Positions 6,429 through 11,033 of a DNA stretch of 11,033 nucleotides are shown here, in pieces; position 1 is the first letter of the stretch, and each line of letters opens with the position of its first letter. The stretch is from an uncultured Bacteroidota bacterium (GTDB lineage: Bacteria > Bacteroidota > Bacteroidia > Flavobacteriales > Flavobacteriaceae): NCBI GenBank assembly GCA_903879875.1, contig CAIRNC010000324.1:1-11033 (forward strand), written 5' to 3'. The position numbers and the translations under genes were made by a program. Under the pieces are notes generated by a model. That model had not been told where the DNA came from and did no database searches. It saw only the letters and a program-made list of their open reading frames with translations.

Positions 6429-9400
6429 TTATTTAACATTTTCATATTCATCAATATGATCAAATTCAGGGTAATGTTTTCGTGCTTTGGACCACATTAA
6501 ATAAAGTGCAGGAATTACAAATAAGGTCAAAATCAATGAAAAAATGGTACCTCCAACAATCACAACTCCCATTCCAATTCTGCTTGTTGAAGCAGCTCCC
6601 AACGACAATGCAATTGGCAAAGCACCGATTGAAATAGCCAAACTGGTCATTAAAATTGGGCGAAGTCGGGCTTCAGAGGCTTCGAGTATAGCTTCCAACT
6701 TTGGCTTTCCTTGCTCTCGCAATTGATTGGCAAATTCAACAATTAGAATTCCGTTTTTGGTAACTAAACCTATAAGCATCACCGTGCCAATTTGACTAAA
6801 AATGTTCCATGTTTGCCCAAATAACCAAAGTGAAAATAACGCTCCTGCTACTGCCATTGGCACCGTTAGAATTATAATAAACGGATCTATAAAACTCTCA
6901 AATTGAGCAGATAATATCAAAAATATTAACAACAACGCCAATCCAAATGCAAAAGAAGTATTAGAACTACTTTCAATAAAGTCACGGGATTCGCCACCTA
7001 AATCAGTAGTGAAAGTATCGTCGAGAATTTTCGATTTTATTTCATTCATAGCATCAATTCCATCACTAATGCTTTTACCTGGAGCCAATCCTGCAGAAAC
7101 AGTAGCCGACATATAACGGTTGTTGTGAAATAATTGCGGTGGATTACTTTTCTCTACAACGGTTACTACATTATCCATTTGAATCAATTCACCCTTATTG
7201 TTTTTAACAAACATCGAAGTTAAATCCAATGGTTTTGAACGGTCCTTTTGTTCAAATTGACCAATAACCTGATATTGTTTCCCATTGCGCATAAAATAAC
7301 CAAATCGTTGGCCACTTAATGACAATTGCAACGTTTGAGCAATATCGATAACCGAAATGCCTAAACTTTCTGCTTTTTCTCTATCTATAGTAACGTTTAT
7401 TTCAGGTTTGTTAAATTTCAAATTCACATCTGCTATTGAAAAAGTGGCGTTTTTGTTTACTTCATCCATAAACAAAGGTATTTTTTGTTGCAACTTTTCA
7501 AAATTAGGTGCTTGAATAATGTATTGAATAGGCAATCCTCCTTTTTTATTAACTGCAATCGTAGGCTGCTCCGTGACCGAAGTTTTAGCATCTGGATATT
7601 TTTTTGTCCATTTGGTAAGTTTATCGGCAATATCTTTTTGTGTTCGTTTACGTTCACTTGGGTCAGACAAGGCAATTCTAATCCTTCCACTATTGGTTGC
7701 CGAAGCATTAAATCCTGGTGCTGTAATTATTAAACTAACTTTTTTCTCAGGAATAGAATCGTCAATTAGCCTAGATATTTCCTGCATAAATCGATCCGTA
7801 TATTCATAAGAAGAACCTTCGGCTGTAGTAACGCTCATTACCAAAGCACTTCGATCATCATAGGGTGCCGTTTCTTTTTGAATGATATTAAAAAACAAAT
7901 AAATCAGGCCAAAACAAACAAAGAGAATTGGAAAACTAATCCATTTTCTTTTCATAAACTTAGATAAAGCATCGGCATAACCGCTGTTTAAATTTTGGAA
8001 AAAAGGTTCTGTTGCGATATAAAACTTCGATTTTTTTTGTTCACCACCTTTCATCAAATAGGCATTTAACATGGGAGTTAATGTCAATGATACAAAGGCA
8101 GAAACCAAAACTGCTGCTCCAATTACAACACCAAATTCTCGAAACAATCGACCAACGAAGCCTTCAAGAAAAATTACGGGTAAAAAAACAGCTGCTAATG
8201 TTATTGAAATGGAGATTACCGCAAAGAAAATTTCGTTGGAACCTTTTATTGCAGCTTCAATTGGCGACATTCCTTCTTCTACTTTTTTGAAAATGTTTTC
8301 GGTAACCACAATACCATCATCGACAACTAGACCAGTTGCCAAAACAATTGCTAATAAAGTTAGTACATTTATAGAAAAACCAAATAGCCACATGATAAAG
8401 AAAGTCGCAATAAGTGATACTGGAATATCAATCAATGGACGAAAAGCTATAGCCCAATCTCTAAAGAACAAATAGATTATCAGAATAACCAAAAACAAGG
8501 AAATTCCTAATGTTTCTGCTACTTCAAGCACTGATTTTTTGACAAAAAAAGTATTATCAATAGCGATATTAAGTTTAATATCTTTGGGTAAATCCTTTTT
8601 TAACGTTTGGAATTTTTTATAAAACGCCTTTGAAATATCCAAATAATTTGCCCCTGGAAGTGGCGAAACTGCAATTCCAACCATTGGCAAACCGGATTGT
8701 GACAGTTTGGTTTCCATATTTTCTGGACCTAAAACAGCGGTGCCAATATCACTGAAAAGCACTGTTTTTTCAGCATTTGATTTAATGATAATAGCATTAA
8801 ACTCTTCGGGTTTCGATAAGTTACCCACCGTTTTTACTGTAAGTTCAGTTGCATCACCAGTAATTTTTCCGGAGGGCAATTCTATATTTTGTTGATTTAA
8901 AGCCAATTTTACATCCGAAACCGTGCAGCCATAAGCAGACAGTTTTACAGGATCAATCCACAGTCGCATGGCATATTTTTTCTGACCCCAAATCTGAACT
9001 CCGCTAACTCCTGGAATAGTTTCAAGGCTTTGGGCAATAACATTTTCGGCATAATCACTCAACTCTAACGCGTTTCGAGTATCACTTTGAACTGTCATAG
9101 AAATAATTGCATCGGCATTAGCATCTGCTTTTGAAACAACAGGTGGCGCATCAATATCTTTAGTTAATGTTTTAGCCGCCAGAGCAACTTTGTCCCTAAC
9201 ATCGTTTGCAGCGGTTTCTAAATCTTTATTTAAATTGAACTCAATGGTAATGGTACTTGTGCCTTGTACACTCGATGATGTAATGTTTTTTATACCATCA
9301 ATCGAATTTATTGCCTTTTCTAGTGGCTCTGTAATTTGAGACTCAATAATATCTGAATTAGCGCCGGCATAATCGGTTCGGATTGAAATTTGTGCAGGAT

Positions 9401-9521
9401 CAATAGAAGGAAACTCTCTTACACCAAGAAAAGAATAACCGATAATTCCGAATACTATTATCGTTAAATTTATTACGATTGTAAATACGGGTCTTTTGAT
9501 GCTGAGGGTAGATAAACTCAT
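6429..9521 (-). CDS. RND family efflux pump permease, AcrB/HAE1 type
   Basis: The proton-driven inner-membrane pump of a tripartite efflux system, 1030 residues as expected for AcrB-like proteins. The N-terminus SIKRPVFTIVINLTIIVFG is TM1. Porter domains follow (about 40-330), then TM2-TM6 from about 338. ATGLVVDDGIVVTENI in TM4 carries the proton-relay aspartates D401 and D402. The second half has IGLVTKNGILIVEFAN in TM10 with the matching lysine K922, and ARLRPILMTSLA with an arginine near 954 equivalent to the AcrB relay Arg. All relay residues are thus present, which argues for an active pump. The HAE1-type (drug and amphiphile) layout fits better than the metal-exporting CusA type, because no methionine-rich metal relay is evident. 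Substrate is not predictable. The gene starts 60 bases after the membrane fusion protein gene and is followed 6 bases later by tolC. Confidence 0.96.
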   Translation of the reverse strand: MSLSTLSIKRPVFTIVINLTIIVFGIIGYSFLGVREFPSIDPAQISIRTDYAGANSDIIESQITEPLEKAINSIDGIKNITSSSVQGTSTITIEFNLNKDLETAANDVRDKVALAAKTLTKDIDAPPVVSKADANADAIISMTVQSDTRNALELSDYAENVIAQSLETIPGVSGVQIWGQKKYAMRLWIDPVKLSAYGCTVSDVKLALNQQNIELPSGKITGDATELTVKTVGNLSKPEEFNAIIIKSNAEKTVLFSDIGTAVLGPENMETKLSQSGLPMVGIAVSPLPGANYLDISKAFYKKFQTLKKDLPKDIKLNIAIDNTFFVKKSVLEVAETLGISLFLVILIIYLFFRDWAIAFRPLIDIPVSLIATFFIMWLFGFSINVLTLLAIVLATGLVVDDGIVVTENIFKKVEEGMSPIEAAIKGSNEIFFAVISISITLAAVFLPVIFLEGFVGRLFREFGVVIGAAVLVSAFVSLTLTPMLNAYLMKGGEQKKSKFYIATEPFFQNLNSGYADALSKFMKRKWISFPILFVCFGLIYLFFNIIQKETAPYDDRSALVMSVTTAEGSSYEYTDRFMQEISRLIDDSIPEKKVSLIITAPGFNASATNSGRIRIALSDPSERKRTQKDIADKLTKWTKKYPDAKTSVTEQPTIAVNKKGGLPIQYIIQAPNFEKLQQKIPLFMDEVNKNATFSIADVNLKFNKPEINVTIDREKAESLGISVIDIAQTLQLSLSGQRFGYFMRNGKQYQVIGQFEQKDRSKPLDLTSMFVKNNKGELIQMDNVVTVVEKSNPPQLFHNNRYMSATVSAGLAPGKSISDGIDAMNEIKSKILDDTFTTDLGGESRDFIESSSNTSFAFGLALLLIFLILSAQFESFIDPFIIILTVPMAVAGALFSLWLFGQTWNIFSQIGTVMLIGLVTKNGILIVEFANQLREQGKPKLEAILEASEARLRPILMTSLAISIGALPIALSLGAASTSRIGMGVVIVGGTIFSLILTLFVIPALYLMWSKARKHYPEFDHIDEYENVK

Positions 9522-9581
9522 TAGATTTTTTGATTTTTGAATGCAGATTTAGATTTATTTTTTGAAATATAAATGCTAAAA

Positions 9582-10640
9582 TTACTTTAACTTCACTTTC
9601 ACGGCATCTTCATCTTTCAAACTCATCACGCCAGTTGTAATTAAGGTATCCCCTGCTTTTAGTCCTGATAATACTACGATTGTAGCTGCTGTTCGAGTAG
9701 CTGTATTCACTTTTACTTCTTTTGCTTTTCCATGATTCACCACAAATACTTTTTTACCATCCTGAATTGGAACCACAGCTTCTGTAGGCACAACAATAGC
9801 ATCTTTAATAACATCTAATGGAAAAGTGACATCAGCAAAAGTTCCTGGCAACAAGTCCCCATTTGTATTATCTGCCAAAGCTCTAATTTGCAAAGTTCGA
9901 GTAGTTACAGCCACTTCGGGCTCAATTGCATAAACCCGAGCCACATACTTTTTATCCGAACCTGACACTTTAAAAGTGAGGTTGGTGTTGGTTTTGACTT
10001 GAGCGGCATACTTTTCAGGAATCGAAAAAGTAATTTTTAATTTATCGCTATTTACCAATTTCACCACCGATAATGCTGGAGTAATATACGTTCCTGCTGA
10101 AATAGCACGCAAACCAATCTTGCCTGAAAAAGGAGCTTTGACTGCCGTTTTACCTATTTGTGCACTTATCAATTGGGTTTGTGCTTGTGCTGATTTATGT
10201 TCCGCTCTTGCAACATCATATTCTTCTTGGCTAATTGCTTCTTTTTGAAGTAAAAGTTTCGCTCTTCGTTCATTTTCAGATGCCAATCCTTCTTTGGTTT
10301 TGGCTTGAGCCAATTGGGCTCGCAATTCAACATCGTTTACTTTAAAAAGCAATTGTCCTTTTGAAACTGCACTTCCTTCTTGAAAATTAATGCTTTCAAC
10401 AATACCCGAAACTTCACTGTGAATATCCACTTGTTCATTGGCTTCTATTGAACCCGAAAGCGTCAAAGCATTCGAGAAATCTTCTGCCGAAACAACAACC
10501 GTATTCACACTAACCGGAGGCTTTTTGTCTCCTTTGTCTTTTCCTTTATCGCCCTCGCTATTGTTTTTGGTAATTCGGTAAACTATTAAACCGCCAAGCA
10601 CAAGCACAACCAAGACGATACTGATATTTTTAATTTTCAT
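9582..10640 (-). CDS. RND efflux periplasmic adaptor (membrane fusion protein, HlyD/AcrA family)
   Basis: The periplasmic linker between the RND pump and the TolC channel, 352 residues. Residues 5-21 are a hydrophobic N-terminal anchor (ISIVLVVLVLGGLIVY) with no lipobox cysteine, so it is probably membrane-anchored rather than a lipoprotein. A strongly charged Lys/Gly/Asp linker follows (29-42). The lipoyl-like half-motifs are at about 66-101 (IEANEQVDIHSEVSGIV...GQLLFKV) and 165-198 (TAVKAPFSGKIGLRAISAGT), flanking an alpha-hairpin at about 103-160 (ASENERRAKLLLQKEAISQEEY). The beta-barrel and membrane-proximal domains follow, with LLPGTFADVTF and VVPTEAVV. It is the first gene of the operon and its start is preceded by a leader with an inverted repeat. 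The short hairpin is typical of AcrA-like adaptors. Complete. Confidence 0.95.
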   Translation of the reverse strand: MKIKNISIVLVVLVLGGLIVYRITKNNSEGDKGKDKGDKKPPVSVNTVVVSAEDFSNALTLSGSIEANEQVDIHSEVSGIVESINFQEGSAVSKGQLLFKVNDVELRAQLAQAKTKEGLASENERRAKLLLQKEAISQEEYDVARAEHKSAQAQTQLISAQIGKTAVKAPFSGKIGLRAISAGTYITPALSVVKLVNSDKLKITFSIPEKYAAQVKTNTNLTFKVSGSDKKYVARVYAIEPEVAVTTRTLQIRALADNTNGDLLPGTFADVTFPLDVIKDAIVVPTEAVVPIQDGKKVFVVNHGKAKEVKVNTATRTAATIVVLSGLKAGDTLITTGVMSLKDEDAVKVKLK

Positions 10641-10662
10641 AACGGATTTTTAAGGTAAAAAA

Positions 10663-10682
10663 TGCTTTCCTAAAAGAAAGCA
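10663..10682. repeat. Inverted repeat in the efflux operon leader (possible operator)
   Basis: TGCTTTC (10663-10669) and GAAAGCA (10676-10682) are perfect 7-base inverted arms around a six-base spacer. The site lies 22 bases before the adaptor ATG and 11 bases after the candidate -7 box, about where transcription would begin. It could be a repressor operator or a small leader hairpin. No long U tract follows on the minus strand, so a terminator is unlikely. Confidence 0.45.
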
Positions 10683-10693
10683 GTAGCTAAAAA

Positions 10694-10701
10694 CAAATTT
10701 A
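10694..10701 (-). promoter_or_regulatory. Candidate efflux operon promoter, -7 box TAAATTTG
   Basis: The minus strand reads TAAATTTG, an exact match to TAnnTTTG, ending 53 bases before the adaptor start at 10640. The -33 region about 20 bases upstream has no clear TTTG. An alternative with one mismatch, TATACTTG (10813-10820), has a TTTG 22 bases upstream at 10843-10846, but that overlaps the edge of the terminator. The 10702-10843 stretch otherwise holds only short AT-rich palindromes, such as TGTTAACA at 10752-10759. No gene is seen in 10641-10923. Confidence 0.4.
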
Positions 10702-10843
10702 CTCTTTTATCAAAAGAATACACCGTAGCATTGACTTTTATTTAACGTTTATGTTAACACTTTTTTTGTGCTTTTAATTCGTATTGCATCCAACTTTCCA
10801 GAATTCATAGAACAAGTATACTAGGATTTATTTGTTAAAATAC

Positions 10844-10881
10844 AAACAAAAATGCTCCCGATTGGAGGAGCATTTTTGTTT
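10844..10881. terminator. Perfect bidirectional intrinsic terminator
   Basis: The arms 10844-10858 (AAACAAAAATGCTCC) and 10867-10881 (GGAGCATTTTTGTTT) are perfectly complementary over 15 bases around an eight-base loop. On both strands the GC-rich top of the stem is followed by TTTTTGTTT, so it can stop transcription either way. On the minus strand it lies 43 bases after the stop of the partial upstream gene and insulates the efflux operon from it. Confidence 0.85.
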
Positions 10882-10923
10882 AATTAGTTGGGGAGGATTG
10901 TAAAAAAGTATTATTCGGTTTTC

Positions 10924-11033
10924 TTAGTGAATGGAACAATTTTCTTTTAAATTTTCAATAAAAGTAGTCAGAAGCAAATCAATTTGATTTAACTGACTAA
11001 TGTTTTCAAAACGTTCTTGTTTTGCATAATACA
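10924..11033 (-). CDS. C-terminal end of an unidentified protein (partial)
   Basis: An open frame enters from the right edge and runs 35 codons to a TAA at 10924-10926. It encodes YYAKQERFENISQLNQIDLL followed by LTTFIENLKENCSIH. The composition is helical and charged, and the strong terminator just downstream supports a real gene end here. I do not recognise the family from this fragment. Its place directly upstream of an efflux operon would suit a TetR- or MarR-type regulator, whose C-termini are helical, but that is a guess from context alone. Confidence 0.5.
   Translation of the reverse strand, partial: YYAKQERFENISQLNQIDLLLTTFIENLKENCSIH

Noticed and set aside
8071..8475. A 134-codon open frame opposite the RND pump gene, with others at 6544-6726, 7485-7733, 7573-7809, 8012-8290 and 8707-8895.
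   Set aside because: These lie antisense to an intact, strongly conserved pump gene and their proteins have low-complexity, shadow-like composition.
9522..9581. Direct GATTTTTGATTTTTGA and CAGATTTAGATTT runs between the adaptor and pump genes, considered as a repeat or regulatory site.
   Set aside because: They are simple AT-rich sequence without symmetry or a promoter box; the gap fits an ordinary operon spacer.

Overview
The window looks like chromosomal DNA from a member of the Bacteroidota, most likely a Flavobacterium-like organism. It is strongly AT-rich, start codons lack Shine-Dalgarno sequences, candidate promoters carry the TAnnTTTG -7 box of this phylum, and the PheT, aldehyde dehydrogenase and DUF779 proteins read like flavobacterial family members. 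No IS element, phage gene, CRISPR array, tRNA or rRNA gene was seen. All assignments come from reading the sequence; no database search was possible.

Layout. (1) 1-991, minus strand: the 5' part of pheT, the phenylalanyl-tRNA synthetase beta subunit. It leaves the window at position 1 and carries an in-frame TGA at codon 311, after which recognisable PheT sequence resumes in the same frame. (2) 992-1265: a divergent intergenic region with a candidate promoter for each flanking gene. (3) 1266-3222, plus strand: an AldB/ExaC-type NAD-dependent aldehyde dehydrogenase, then a near-perfect hairpin, then a cysteine-rich DUF779 protein. (4) 3224-4147, minus strand: an AraC-family regulator converging on the DUF779 gene with one base between the stop codons. 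(5) 4226-10640, minus strand: transcribed in the order membrane fusion protein, RND pump, TolC-like outer-membrane protein, bestrophin-like channel, with gaps of 60, 6 and 22 bases. (6) 10641-11033: a promoter and leader region for the pump operon, containing an inverted repeat, then a perfect bidirectional terminator, then the last 35 codons of an unidentified minus-strand gene.

How the genes work together. The aldehyde dehydrogenase, DUF779 protein and AraC regulator form a plausible aldehyde-detoxification module, with the regulator as candidate controller. The RND, membrane fusion and TolC genes encode a complete tripartite efflux system across both membranes. The bestrophin-like gene sits close enough behind tolC to be cotranscribed, which would pair an ion channel with a proton-driven pump. 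The AraC gene lies 78 bases after the bestrophin gene on the same strand, so read-through from the pump operon into it is possible.

The observation most worth checking is the TGA in pheT, an essential gene. The pump-bestrophin linkage and the hairpin between the aldehyde genes come next. I did not find convincing evidence of a wholly undescribed system.
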